The notes under the pieces: generated by a model
Databases searched by the model: none
The model's input: the letters and a program-made list of their open reading frames with translations, nothing else
What the model was told of the DNA's origin: nothing
Source: WYZ-LMO2 sp038731605
Lineage (GTDB): Archaea > Halobacteriota > Archaeoglobi > Archaeoglobales > Archaeoglobaceae
Direction: 5' to 3'
DNA: 64,000 nt
Assembly: GCA_038731605.1 (NCBI GenBank)
Contig: JAVYQP010000002.1
Coordinates: 186,001 to 250,000, forward strand
Position numbers and translations under genes: made by a program
Shown: positions 15,380 to 24,436 of the stretch, in pieces
Numbering within the stretch: position 1 is the stretch's first letter
How the letters are laid out: each line of letters starts with the position of its first letter

Positions 15380-16420
15380 CTAAAGCCCGATGCTCGCAAA
15401 TAGCTTTTCAAGGTTCACGTTCTCCTTAACCAACTCTCTTACCCTTTGAATTTTCTCTCCTCGGACTCTTATCTTCCCGAACTTTTCTTGGATCTTCAGC
15501 AACGTGGTCGCTGTATCGGCTTCTGACAATAGCACAGGGACTCCGTTGCCTTCTGCGAGGCTAAGAACGAACTTAGAGGGTTCGAGATTTCCCGTTGCGA
15601 TTATACACTTAGCCCCGCTCTCTATTGCGAGCGTTATCAAATCGCTTCTGTCTCCACCAACGATGAGTGCAAAGTTCCGAGCATATCTGAGATGAGAAAT
15701 TGCGCTCTCGCTTCTCATCGCCCCAACTAAAACTTGCTCGACTTCAATTTCCTTCTCTGGCTTCACCAAGAATCTGCCATCAATGGCTTTAGCGATCTCT
15801 TCAACTCGAAGACTCATCAGCGAGGGATCCGCTGGGATTATTCCAAAGACTTCTAAATCGAACTTCTTGAAGACACTCTCCGCTAAGCCCTTTATGTAAG
15901 ACTTCTTGTATCCGACTACTTGGTTCAAAATCACACCGTGCAATTTCTCGTCGAAGAGCCGTTTTGCGTTGATGATCTCGTCGATCACGAAGTCATTCGT
16001 GAATTTCGAAACGAGCAAAACCTTTGAGTCGAGGATCTTGGATATCTGGACGTCACAGATCTCTAAGGAAGCTCCAGCGATGAAGTTTTGCGCTCCCTCG
16101 ATTATCACGACTTCCTTGCCCTCGAGCTCGGTAAAAGTGTCTATTATCTTCTTTTTCAGCTTTATCGGATCCTGACTAACTGCAAAGTCTATGTAGGGGC
16201 GGTCGAGGATGACTGCGCACAAGCTCTTTATTCCAAGATCTTTTTCGACGAAGTAAGCGTCTTCGTCGTAGATTTTATCTCCAAAGCTGACAGCATTTAC
16301 TCCGAAGGGCTTAAAGTAACCCACATCGTATCCCCTCTCCTTTAAAATGAGGAGTAGCGAAAGCGCAATTGCGCTTTTTCCAGAGTAGGTTTGCGTCGAC
16401 GAGATTAACAACTTCTTCAT
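15380..16420 (-). CDS. BioD/CobQ-like P-loop protein with DRTGG domain (phosphotransacetylase-family N-terminal region)
   Basis: 346 residues in two parts. Residues 1-200 form a dethiobiotin-synthetase-like P-loop domain: LLISSTQTYSGKSAIALSLL (Walker A), GYFKPFG, VVIIEGAQNF and VLLVSKFTND. The second part is a DRTGG domain (VLVGAMRSESAISHLRYA, LIVGGDRSDLITLAIESGAK, IIATGNLEPS). This is the arrangement found upstream of the catalytic domain in long bacterial phosphotransacetylases, here without that domain. The start of the ADP-forming acyl-CoA synthetase gene's stop codon overlaps this gene's start by four bases, so it is coupled to that gene. I infer a regulatory or nucleotide-sensing function for acyl-CoA/acid conversion. 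Confidence 0.8.
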   Translation of the reverse strand: MKKLLISSTQTYSGKSAIALSLLLILKERGYDVGYFKPFGVNAVSFGDKIYDEDAYFVEKDLGIKSLCAVILDRPYIDFAVSQDPIKLKKKIIDTFTELEGKEVVIIEGAQNFIAGASLEICDVQISKILDSKVLLVSKFTNDFVIDEIINAKRLFDEKLHGVILNQVVGYKKSYIKGLAESVFKKFDLEVFGIIPADPSLMSLRVEEIAKAIDGRFLVKPEKEIEVEQVLVGAMRSESAISHLRYARNFALIVGGDRSDLITLAIESGAKCIIATGNLEPSKFVLSLAEGNGVPVLLSEADTATTLLKIQEKFGKIRVRGEKIQRVRELVKENVNLEKLFASIGL

Positions 16421-18459
16421 TTTTTCACCTCCAAGAGCATCCTAAAATCGATCGCAACACATCCATCTTCAAAGACTTTCAAGGGATTTATCTCCATCTC
16501 CAAAATCGGGTAGTCCATTCCAAGCTGGGAGAAACGAAGAATCGTTTCTGCGATCGCATCGATGTCCACGCCCTTTTCACCCCTCACACCACGTAGCAAT
16601 GGATAGGATTTAACCTTTTTTATCATATCGTAAGCATCTTCCCTGCTCAGCGGAGCGATTTTGAAGGAAACGTCTTTGAAAACTTCAACGTAGATCCCGC
16701 CGAGCCCGAACATCAAGACATTCCCGAAGTATGGGTCTTTTTTCATCCCGAGTATGACCTCTCTACCTCCGCTGATCATCTTCTGGACCATCACACCCTC
16801 TATCCTTGCGTTTGGAAGCAGTCTTTCCACCTTAGACAGCATTTCGAAAAACTCCGTCTCGAGCTTGTCTCGTGTAACGTTTAGCTTCAACGCCCCGATA
16901 TCGCTCTTGTGGACAATGTCCGGGGAGACGACTTTCAAGACAACGGGATATCCAATTCTATCTGCGATTTCCAATGCTTCTTCGACGTTTTGCGCAATTC
17001 CAAAGGGTGCAACCTTTATTCCGTAGCACTCGAGCAACTTCATCCCCTCGACGCCGACGAATTTACCCTTAACGCTCTCAAAGAATTTATCTGCGCTTTC
17101 TTTGTCAACCTCGAACTTCACAATGCTCGAATCACGAAACTCAAAGCTTGAATACCTCTCAATTGCGGAGATAACTTTTACCGCTCTTGAAGGGTCAAAG
17201 AAGTTCGGTATTCTGCTCTCGATAAGCCTCTCTTCCTCGAGCTCATCCAACCCCATAAAACAGCAGAAGATAGGCTTTTTAGAAGTTAAAACTCGATCCA
17301 CAGCCTTGCGATAATCTATCTGAGCAGTTGGAGCCAATATTGCAACTATGGAACCCACGTTCTCGTCCATCTCCACCGCATCCAAAGCTCTGATGAACCT
17401 CTCCGTGTCCGCATCGCCGAGAATGTCGACGGGATTGTAGAAGTTTGCGGATGGTGGTAGAATTTTGCGAAGCTCTTCTATTGTCTCTTTTTTGAAGTTT
17501 GCAAGCTCTAAACCGTTTATTTCTACCGCATCGGAAGCCATAACCCCAGGACCACCAGAGTTCGTTACGATCGCAACTCTACCAGCCCTTCTAAACCTCG
17601 AGAGTGCGAAGGAGAAGTCGAAAAGCTCTTCAACCGTTTCCGCAACCACGACTCCGCATTGCTCGAAGGCTGTTTTGTAGATCTCATAACTCCCCGCAAG
17701 ACTTCCCGTGTGGCTTGAGGCAGCCTTTGCACCGCTCTCTGTCTTTCCCGCTTTCATAACAATGATCGGCTTTTCTTTCGCAACTTTCCTTGCGATCTCC
17801 ATGAACTCCCTTCCATTTCTTATTCCCTCGACGTAGAGCATTATGGCATCCGTTTTTTCATCTGTCGCAAAGAACCTGAGGAAATCCGCCTCGCTGAGAA
17901 CTGCTTTGTTCCCCATGCTCACGATTTTGCTGAATCCAAACTTCGCTTTCTGCGCCCAGAGAATTACAGCAAGGATAAAGGCTCCTGACTGGCTGAGAAA
18001 AGCGATTTTTCCTTTTCTCGGCATTATCTCGCTGAACGTCGCATTTAGATTTATCTCAGGGTTTATTACACCAAGGCAGTTTGGTCCGAGCAGTCTTATT
18101 CCATGTTTTCTCGCGATTTCGGCAACTCTCTCCTCGAGAATTGCTCCTTCACTTCCTGTTTCCCTGAAACCTGCAGAAATCACTATGACGTTCTTGATCC
18201 CATTTCTACCGCACTCTTCTACGATTTCGGGCACAGTTCTTGCGGGAGTCGCTATTATTGCGAGATCGACGACTTCGGGAAGAGATTTTATGGAATCGAA
18301 ACACTCAACACCCTCGATCTCGGTATGATTCGGATTTACCGCATAAATTTTGCCACCAAACTTCTTCAAGTTCTTAAGAATTACATTCCCGACCGAGCCC
18401 TTTTTCGCAGACGCCCCCACCAAGGCGACGCTGTTTGGGTAGAAAAACGATCTCATCAT
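16417..18459 (-). CDS. acd: ADP-forming acetate/acyl-CoA synthetase, fused alpha and beta subunits
   Basis: About 680 residues; the enzyme interconverts acyl-CoA + ADP + Pi with free acid + ATP + CoA. The N-terminal CoA-binding domain starts FYPNSVALVGASAKKGSVGN, followed by LLGPNCLGVINP and FLSQSGAF. The succinyl-CoA-ligase-like part has ASSHTGSLAGS with the phosphorylated His. The C-terminal ATP-grasp domain (from about residue 470) has PVVLKVVSPDIVHKSDIGA, VMVQKMISGGREVILGMKKD and MEINPLKV. The fused form lets one polypeptide do the job of separate alpha and beta chains. The start is at the ATGATG near 18456-18459, about 25 bases after a minus-strand TATA-like tract. It heads an operon with the BioD/DRTGG gene. 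Confidence 0.93.
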   Translation of the reverse strand: MMRSFFYPNSVALVGASAKKGSVGNVILKNLKKFGGKIYAVNPNHTEIEGVECFDSIKSLPEVVDLAIIATPARTVPEIVEECGRNGIKNVIVISAGFRETGSEGAILEERVAEIARKHGIRLLGPNCLGVINPEINLNATFSEIMPRKGKIAFLSQSGAFILAVILWAQKAKFGFSKIVSMGNKAVLSEADFLRFFATDEKTDAIMLYVEGIRNGREFMEIARKVAKEKPIIVMKAGKTESGAKAASSHTGSLAGSYEIYKTAFEQCGVVVAETVEELFDFSFALSRFRRAGRVAIVTNSGGPGVMASDAVEINGLELANFKKETIEELRKILPPSANFYNPVDILGDADTERFIRALDAVEMDENVGSIVAILAPTAQIDYRKAVDRVLTSKKPIFCCFMGLDELEEERLIESRIPNFFDPSRAVKVISAIERYSSFEFRDSSIVKFEVDKESADKFFESVKGKFVGVEGMKLLECYGIKVAPFGIAQNVEEALEIADRIGYPVVLKVVSPDIVHKSDIGALKLNVTRDKLETEFFEMLSKVERLLPNARIEGVMVQKMISGGREVILGMKKDPYFGNVLMFGLGGIYVEVFKDVSFKIAPLSREDAYDMIKKVKSYPLLRGVRGEKGVDIDAIAETILRFSQLGMDYPILEMEINPLKVFEDGCVAIDFRMLLEVKK

Positions 18460-18563
18460 GCGAAGTCTTCTGCGAATTAAAAAATTTGCGCACACAACGC
18501 TTATGCGAATTGAATTTCAATTTTACAAGAAAAAGCTTTTTATTCTTTTGAGCTCGTTTTTAC

Positions 18564-19085
18564 ATGGAAATCACGATTCCCGAAAAAGTTCTCTTTGAAA
18601 CGAACGTATACACAGTCGAGAACGACCTGAAAGCGAAGAAAGGCAGGGTGAGGATAACCGAAGATAGAGTCCTCTTCGAGAGTGCGGACGAATTGAAGAT
18701 TGCACCCATATCTGCGGTTAGAACGATTAGAATAAAGAGGGACGAAAAATTAGGGTTTCTGATCGCTGGAATGATCTTCGCTTTTGCTTCGCTCGTCCTC
18801 TTCTCATTTCTGCCACACATAGATTCCTTCCTTTCTGCAGTGCTCTTCTTCATCCTGCCAACGGTGATGCTAACGACTTCGACACTGCTGATCTACTGGT
18901 GGAAGCTCACAAGGTCTTTTCTCCTTTCGCTCCTCATGGAGTATGGAAGGGAGGTTGAGATCAGGAGTAAGAACTTCGATGATTTGCTCGAAATCGCCAA
19001 TGCGATCGAACTTGTGAGAATTGGGGCAGTTAGAAAACTAACACAGAGAAAAAATGGGGAATCTAAAACCTTAAGCTATCTATAA
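18564..19085 (+). CDS. Membrane protein with N-terminal beta-rich (PH/GRAM-like) domain, unknown function
   Basis: I do not recognise this 173-residue protein. Residues 1-65 look beta-stranded and soluble (KVLFETNVYTVENDLKAKKG, RVRITEDRVLFESADELKI), a pattern seen in PH/GRAM-like domains of small archaeal membrane proteins. Two adjacent hydrophobic segments follow (FLIAGMIFAFASLVLFSFL; FLSAVLFFILPTVMLTTSTL). A charged cytoplasmic tail (LLEIANAIELVRIGAVRKL) closes the protein. It is monocistronic, and its 3' end overlaps the convergent htpX-like gene by 23 bases. A TATA-like ttttattctttt at about 18538-18549 precedes it. Confidence 0.6.
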   Translation: MEITIPEKVLFETNVYTVENDLKAKKGRVRITEDRVLFESADELKIAPISAVRTIRIKRDEKLGFLIAGMIFAFASLVLFSFLPHIDSFLSAVLFFILPTVMLTTSTLLIYWWKLTRSFLLSLLMEYGREVEIRSKNFDDLLEIANAIELVRIGAVRKLTQRKNGESKTLSYL

Positions 19086-20067
19086 ATGCGAGTCTCTTTG
19101 GAATCGGCGGATGCGTTGAGAGGAACTCCTCTATCGGCGAAACCTTTTCTCTCTTCAACCTTTCGATGTCTGCTCTCGTAACAAAGGGCTCCGCAACTGC
19201 GTTGACCAACGCATAGATGAAGAGAGCTCTGAATTTGCTGTCCGCAACTTCAGCGTGAACAGATGGATACCTGTGGTAGAAGTAGTGGATCTTTGCAAGG
19301 CTTCTCTGCATCGCATCCTTGCCCGCAGAGATTGCGCCCTCGACGTCTGCAAAGTATTCTCTCAGTCTGCTGAAGGCAAGGACTAAGACCTGAACAACAA
19401 AAGAGACTATGACTGCAACAACGCCAATCACTGCAAGCTGAGGACCACGGTTTTCATTTCGCAACGAGGAGTGAAGGAGCGCATAACCCAAGTAGAATAT
19501 CAGCGATGGTAAAATGCCGAGGAGGAGCATGAATAGGTTGTCCTTGTGCTTGTGGTGCCCTATCTCGTGACCAACGACCGCTTCGAGCTCATCTTTGGAG
19601 AGCATGTTCATCAGCGAATCCGAGACTGCGACGAACTTCCCTGTAATGAAGTTTCCATAGGCAAATGCGTTCGGCGGGCTGTTGACAACGACAGCCTTCG
19701 GTGCCTTAACTCCTAGCCTCGAGGCTACGGTGTCGACGACTCTCTGCAACTCCTCGCTTCTCTTTGCGCCATAGCTCAGGTTTATCATGTAAGGCGAAAG
19801 GAGGTAGATCAGCAAGTTCACCGCTATAAGGAACGCTATTATAGCGTAGATGCTAAGCGAAATCCCTGCAAAAGCTACGATCAGGTATATCATCCCTGCG
19901 GAGATTCCAAGGATCAAGATCAGCAGTAGAGCCATTGACGTGTATAGTGAAAACTTTCCCGCAACTCTTCCCGCTACCTTTGGCGCCACTGTGCTTGCAA
20001 GTGCGAACATCACCAGGTATCCGACGACTGCGAGCAGTATGTATAGGGGATCGAATATCAGGAACAT
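19063..20067 (-). CDS. htpX: M48 family membrane metalloprotease (HtpX-like)
   Basis: About 334 residues from the ATG at 20067. Two N-terminal hydrophobic segments precede a third/fourth pair, followed by the cytoplasmic protease domain. AVVGHEIGHHKHKDNLFMLL carries the zinc HExxH motif, and FADVEGAISAGKDAMQRSLA is the downstream zinc-binding ExxxD-type helix. PPNAFAYGNFITGKFVAVSD and the C-terminal LSTHPPIPKRLAFIDS are standard for HtpX/M48B. The enzyme degrades misfolded membrane proteins. An upstream in-frame codon at 20115 is not used, in my view, because a minus-strand TATA-like tract (ttttttatc) lies between it and 20067. Confidence 0.92.
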   Translation of the reverse strand: MFLIFDPLYILLAVVGYLVMFALASTVAPKVAGRVAGKFSLYTSMALLLILILGISAGMIYLIVAFAGISLSIYAIIAFLIAVNLLIYLLSPYMINLSYGAKRSEELQRVVDTVASRLGVKAPKAVVVNSPPNAFAYGNFITGKFVAVSDSLMNMLSKDELEAVVGHEIGHHKHKDNLFMLLLGILPSLIFYLGYALLHSSLRNENRGPQLAVIGVVAVIVSFVVQVLVLAFSRLREYFADVEGAISAGKDAMQRSLAKIHYFYHRYPSVHAEVADSKFRALFIYALVNAVAEPFVTRADIERLKREKVSPIEEFLSTHPPIPKRLAFIDSLRF

Positions 20068-20195
20068 AAACTCTCTTCTTTTCTGGGATAAAAAAGTTTT
20101 CGACCAAATCGACACAAAATTGCGGTTTTTTAGGAGATTTTGCGATCTTAGTTGTAAGACATTGGGTAGACATGATCCAACCGCAGAACAAAAAG

Positions 20196-20205
20196 CTTAT
20201 AAGTA
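20196..20205 (+). promoter_or_regulatory. TATA box of the tRNA-Ile gene
   Basis: The sequence cttataagta is centred about 27 bases before the first base of the tRNA, the expected archaeal promoter spacing. Confidence 0.6.
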
Positions 20206-20226
20206 GAAATTTTTTAAGTCAGAACA

Positions 20227-20301
20227 GGGTCCGTGGCTCAGCCTGGTTAGAGCGTTCGCCTGATAAGCGAAAGGCCCGGGGTTCAAACCCCCGCGGACCC
20301 A
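20227..20301 (+). tRNA. tRNA-Ile (anticodon GAU)
   Basis: The acceptor stem GGGTCCG pairs with CGGACCC, with discriminator A at 20301. The D arm contains GCTCAGCCTGGTTAGAGC. The anticodon arm TTCGC-CTGATAA-GCGAA gives anticodon GAU. The T arm has GGTTCAAACC within CGGGGTTCAAACCCCCG. There is no intron and no encoded CCA. A TATA box lies upstream. The following 70 bases hold nothing that I can identify. Confidence 0.97.
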
Positions 20302-20370
20302 TTTATCCTGGGTTGGCTTTGTTGGTAAAGACTCGCTTTCTCAGCGAATTCTTTGCTTCGAGGCGTTGGC

Positions 20371-20606
20371 TTACGCGCACGATTGCGGGTCTACTTTGTA
20401 TTGATAGCTAACGGCGATGTTTATGATTTCGGGCACATTGTAGCTGTTCGAATACTCTGAGGTCTCGATGATTGTAGAGATGACCTTTTGGGGTAAATTA
20501 GAAGGTGCAGATAGAGACAGCTGAAAAGACGAAACAAAGCAATCGCAGAAACAACAAGCACCGCCACCAGTCGGAAAATGTTCTCGAATCTTGTGAATTC
20601 CTGCAT
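20371..20606 (-). pseudogene. Frameshifted single-span membrane protein remnant
   Basis: A minus-strand frame starts at ATG 20606 with MQEFTRFENIFRLVAVLVVS and continues as one membrane span. It is then interrupted near 20510-20540, resuming in another frame as APSNLPQKVISTIIETSEYS and NSYNVPEIINIAVSYQYKVD to a TAA at 20371. The two parts make a plausible short secreted or anchored protein. The start lies two bases after the stop of the next decayed gene upstream, so the two were once an operon. I do not recognise the family. One shift could be a sequencing error, but the neighbour is also broken. Confidence 0.45.
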
Positions 20607-20607
20607 G

Positions 20608-21393
20608 TTAATCTCCATCGTAAAGCGCAGAATTTGGAATTTCGAGTTTCTTAAACTCAGTCCCGTAAAAATGTTCTGCAAAATCCATAGTCTTCCTGAA
20701 TACTCTTAGTTTTGCTGTCGATTACGACGTTGGTGATCAAAGTTTCCGCATCGTCTCCCATCTGGAATTACCTCTGCTCATGTTGCTCAGAATTTGCCCT
20801 GTTTCATAGGCTATTCCGACGGAACCGCCAATCGTGGCGCTTCGGATATCTCTACCCTTATGCGTGTTCTCAACTATCAGCACTGGTGTCCTAAGGTAGT
20901 ATTTCCCGTTGTAGTAGAATCTCTAAGATAAACCGCCCAGCAACCGCTGGGAGCAAGTTCTCAGGGGTTATTTGGATCTCCCGCTTTCCCGCCCGATCTC
21001 CTCAACACTTGCATACAACGCTTCGTATCGCATGACCTTGTCATGACTCGCTTCGATCCTCGCAGTCCCGTAGCCCTTGGCCAAGTCCATCGCAATCCTG
21101 AGCGATATGGAAATCCAAGCCTTGGAAATCTCCCCAAGTTCCTCGGATCGGATGAAGAGCTTGTCCTTCGCCTTGATGGTTTTCTTAAATATCGTCACAG
21201 TCTCTTCTTTCCACACCGGAAGCGCTATTGCGTTGATCTCTAAGTAAATCATGGTCTCTGGGTTGTTCAGAACCGATGTTACGTCTCGAAGCTCCCTCTC
21301 CTCCAAATCCACCTCGTATAGCCTTAGGGAAATATGTCCACCTCCATCGTTGCGTAGTTGTTGGGTAGCATTAGTTGCAAAAGCCAAAAGCAT
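20608..21393 (-). pseudogene. Multiply frameshifted gene of unknown family
   Basis: Minus-strand segments in alternating frames form one protein of about 255 residues. It begins at ATG 21393 with an open stretch to 20968 (for example LRLYEVDLEERELRDVTSVL, FKKTIKAKDKLFIRSEELGE). Near 20970 the frame shifts to REIQITPENLLPAVAGRFI, then to YYNGKYYLRTPVLIVENTHK and GRDIRSATIGGSVGIAYETG, then GDDAETLITNVVIDSKTK, and finally FRKTMDFAEHFYGTEFKKLE to a TAA at 20608. At least three frameshifts are needed. The N-terminal 140 codons remain open and could still be expressed as a truncated product. The family is not recognised. Confidence 0.5.
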
Positions 21394-21420
21394 TTTTAAA
21401 ACTGAGGTTTTGCAATTTGC

Positions 21421-23814
21421 GTGAAAGAAGTCTCCACTGAAAAGCTGAAGATTGTGGGAATGCACTGTGCTTCTTGCGTTTTAGCGATTGAGAAAGCGGT
21501 CAAGAGCCTTGACGGTGTGAACAATGTTCAGGTTAGCTTAGCCTTGAATGAGGCTGTGGTTTCTTACGATCCGTCCAAAGTTCATCTAAAGGACATAGTC
21601 AAATCCATTCGCAACATTGGTTACGATGTTCACAAAGCGGAGGTTACGATCAGCGTTGAGAACATGGTTTCCATAGACGACGAGTCGATAGTCGAGTCAA
21701 AGCTCAGAAATCTTCCCGGAGTTATAGACGTGAGCGCATCCCATTTGAGCAGGGTGCTCGTAATTTACTTCAATCCAGAAACTCTGAGCGTCGATGACAT
21801 CTTGGCGGTTTTGAAGAAGTCTGGATACAAAGCTTCCATAGCTTCGGAGAAGTTCGAAGACATCGGCAAAGTTGAGCTCTCTTCAATGCTGAGGTCGTCG
21901 ATCGTATCGTTGGCGATTGGTTTCGCATTGTTGATTCTCTTCGTGGATCACATGACCCTTCGCTTAGTTCCCGCAGAAATTTACAATGCTTTGGGATTCC
22001 TTGGGGCTACTTTCGTGCTCTTCATACCTGGAAGACTGTTTTTTATCGGCGCTTACAGGGCTTTGAGGAATGGTGTTGCGAACATGGACACGTTGGTGGC
22101 GTTGGGAACCGCTTCGATCTACGTTTACAGCGTCGCTGTGACGATGAACCTTGTGAGGGGAGATGTTTACTATGAAGCCTCTGTTTTAATAATCGCCTTC
22201 GTGCTCGTGGGCAGATACGTTGAAGCAAAGACCAAGCACGGAGCTGGAGAAGCGGTTAAAAAGCTCTTAGAGATGCAACCACAGGAGGCGAGTGTATTAG
22301 TTGGGGAAAAGGAGGTCAAAGTCAGGATCGATGAGCTGAAGGTCGGCGACGTCGTTGTGGTGAGACAAGGCGAAAGGATTCCGGTCGATGGCATAGTCGT
22401 GAAGGGCAAGGCATACGTTGACGAAAGCGTGTTCACAGGGGAACCGATGCCAAAGGAGAAGACAGAGAGGAGCGCTGTTTACGCAGGTTCAGTCGTTGGG
22501 AGCGGTTGGCTCCACATAACCGCAACGAGAATCGGAAAAGAAACGATTTTGGCTCAGATGGCAAAGCTCGTCTCCCAAGCTCAGGCTGGGAAGCTCGGGA
22601 TACAGAGAACCGTGGACAAAGTGGCTGGGCTGTTTACATGGGTGATGATAATCGTAGCTTTAACAACGTTCACAACTTGGTATTTAGTCGTTGGAGCGAG
22701 CCTTGAGACTTCGCTTGTCTTCATGGCTTCCGTGCTCCTGATTGCTTGTCCATGTGCCTTAGGTCTTGCAACTCCTACTGCGGTCGTCGCGGGGGTTAAC
22801 GTTGCAACCCGTGAGGGAATAGTGGTGAGGAACGTCACCGCTCTCGAGAAGGCTTGCGAAATAAACGTTGTGGCTTTCGATAAGACCGGAACGATCACCG
22901 TTGGAAAGCCCAGCGTAGTCTCTATAATACCCACACGAAGCTACAGCGAGACCGACGTTCTGAGATTCGCGGGCATTGCGGAGAAGTGGAGTGAGCATCC
23001 CATAGCGAAGGCAATCGTTGAAGAATACAAAGCCAGGTTTGGCTTAGATGTCGAGGATCCGGAGAGCTTTGAGCCCATAGTTGGCATGGGAGTTCTAGCG
23101 GAGGTTAATGGGGAGAGAATTGCGGTGGGAAATGCCAAGCTGATGAGAGAGCTCGGAGTTGCTGAGATTTCGAGCGAAGAGCTTTCGAAGCTAATGAAAG
23201 AAGGGAGCACGATAGTTTACGTTTCAAGATCAAACGAGCTGATCGGTGCAATTGCAATAGCCGACAGGGTCAAGGAGAGCGCTGTAGATGCGATAAAAGA
23301 ACTTAAGAAGCTCGGTTTGAAAGTCGTGATGCTTACCGGAGACAAGCTTGAAACCGCCAAGGTAATAGCGGAGAAGGTTGGCATAGAGGAAGTTCACGCA
23401 GAGCTGGATGCGGAGGCGAAGAGCGACTTGATAAGGAGACTGCAGAGAAAGGGATTGAAGGTTATGATGGTAGGCGATGGTGTGAACGACGCTCCGAGTA
23501 TATCGAAAGCGGACGTCGGCGTGGCGATGGGCAGTGGAGCGGACGTGAGCAAGGAAGCTGGTGACATCGTGTTGGTGCACGCAGACTTGAGGAAGATACC
23601 CCTGCTACTGAAAATAGCAAGGAAGGTCAGGGGGAGAATACGCTTCAACCTGTTTTGGGCTTTCGCATACAACGTTACCTTAGTCCCAATAGCGGCGGGT
23701 GTTTTTGCTTCGGCTGGATTAACGCTAAAACCGGAAATGGCTGCGTTCGCGATGGCTTTAAGCTCAATAAGCGTAACGCTCAGCAGTTATCAGCTGAGCA
23801 AATGGAAGCCTTGA
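21421..23814 (+). CDS. copA: Cu+-exporting P1B-type ATPase
   Basis: A 797-residue copper pump. Residues 8-72 form a heavy-metal-associated domain with GMHCASC. Residues about 75-148 fold like a second HMA domain but have no CxxC. The pump core shows VDESVFTGEPMPKEK, the ion-site IACPCALGLATPTA, the phosphorylation motif AFDKTGTITVGKP, EKWSEHPIAKAI, and MVGDGVNDAPSISKADVG. Tyr-Asn in TM7 (FAYNVTLVP) and Met-x-x-Ser-Ser in TM8 (MALSSISVT) are the Cu+ determinants of CopA. The start is GTG at 21421, about 25 bases after a TATA-like tttttaaaa (leaderless). No copper chaperone or CopY-like regulator is adjacent. Confidence 0.95.
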   Translation: MKEVSTEKLKIVGMHCASCVLAIEKAVKSLDGVNNVQVSLALNEAVVSYDPSKVHLKDIVKSIRNIGYDVHKAEVTISVENMVSIDDESIVESKLRNLPGVIDVSASHLSRVLVIYFNPETLSVDDILAVLKKSGYKASIASEKFEDIGKVELSSMLRSSIVSLAIGFALLILFVDHMTLRLVPAEIYNALGFLGATFVLFIPGRLFFIGAYRALRNGVANMDTLVALGTASIYVYSVAVTMNLVRGDVYYEASVLIIAFVLVGRYVEAKTKHGAGEAVKKLLEMQPQEASVLVGEKEVKVRIDELKVGDVVVVRQGERIPVDGIVVKGKAYVDESVFTGEPMPKEKTERSAVYAGSVVGSGWLHITATRIGKETILAQMAKLVSQAQAGKLGIQRTVDKVAGLFTWVMIIVALTTFTTWYLVVGASLETSLVFMASVLLIACPCALGLATPTAVVAGVNVATREGIVVRNVTALEKACEINVVAFDKTGTITVGKPSVVSIIPTRSYSETDVLRFAGIAEKWSEHPIAKAIVEEYKARFGLDVEDPESFEPIVGMGVLAEVNGERIAVGNAKLMRELGVAEISSEELSKLMKEGSTIVYVSRSNELIGAIAIADRVKESAVDAIKELKKLGLKVVMLTGDKLETAKVIAEKVGIEEVHAELDAEAKSDLIRRLQRKGLKVMMVGDGVNDAPSISKADVGVAMGSGADVSKEAGDIVLVHADLRKIPLLLKIARKVRGRIRFNLFWAFAYNVTLVPIAAGVFASAGLTLKPEMAAFAMALSSISVTLSSYQLSKWKP

Positions 23815-23859
23815 GATCAAAAAAAAGTTAACAAATCCAGAGCTGTCCAAGGGTAAACG

Positions 23860-24315
23860 CTACGTCTTCTTCCAGCTAACGCTTCCTTGCCATTTTCTCT
23901 CAGAGCCGTCGTTTAAGTAGAAGGTTATGACCGCATAGTAGCTTTTTCCAAACTCTGGAACGTTGTCAGGATAACTTCTTGCGACAAACTCCTTGACTTG
24001 GAACTCTTGGCAGGAGTTGGATGGTTTGCAGCTCTCGTTTTTGCAAGGTTCATCTCTGCCGACTTCTATGGGTCCAATTCCCTGTGGAGCGCCTTGTTGG
24101 GAGGGAAAATGAATCACATATTTGTAAAATCCGCTTTGTCCCACGACTCCCTTTATTGTGAGCAAAACGCTGTTCGAATCGTTTGTCTCGCTGAAGTAAA
24201 CTTCTCTCATCTCAAAATCGCACTTCTTCGACTCTGGTTTTTCTGCGACGCAAAAGAGAACTCCAAACGTCAAGAGAACGACGATCATCACCCCACCAAA
24301 CCCATTTTTTGGCAT
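23860..24315 (-). CDS. Secreted lipoprotein-like protein of unknown function
   Basis: 151 residues from ATG 24315, which follows a GGTGG ribosome binding site; longer in-frame starts run into the divergent EVE gene. The N-terminus MPKNGFGGVMIVVLLTFGVL followed by FCVAEKP reads as a signal peptide, possibly with a lipobox Cys. The mature part is beta-rich with four to five Cys residues (KCDFEMREVYFSE, PCKNESCKPSNSCQEF). The C-terminus, DGSERKWQGSVSWKK, looks like an immunoglobulin-type edge strand. No family is recognised. It is convergent with copA. Confidence 0.6.
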   Translation of the reverse strand: MPKNGFGGVMIVVLLTFGVLFCVAEKPESKKCDFEMREVYFSETNDSNSVLLTIKGVVGQSGFYKYVIHFPSQQGAPQGIGPIEVGRDEPCKNESCKPSNSCQEFQVKEFVARSYPDNVPEFGKSYYAVITFYLNDGSERKWQGSVSWKKT

Positions 24316-24396
24316 AATACCACCTTCAACCCATGGGTGAACCTTTAAAATTTTTTTACCGATCTTAAAAGCTTTTCTACAATTTTTAACGAAAAG

Positions 24397-24408
24397 TTTA
24401 TATATAAA
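24397..24408 (+). promoter_or_regulatory. TATA box of the EVE-domain gene
   Basis: The perfectly palindromic tttatatataaa is centred 35 bases upstream of ATG 24437. A start of transcription near 24427 would leave a leader of about ten bases. Because the sequence is symmetric it could also serve the divergent lipoprotein-like gene, though that start lies further away. Confidence 0.6.
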
Positions 24409-24436
24409 CTTTGCGAGACCAAACGTAAGTGAAAAC

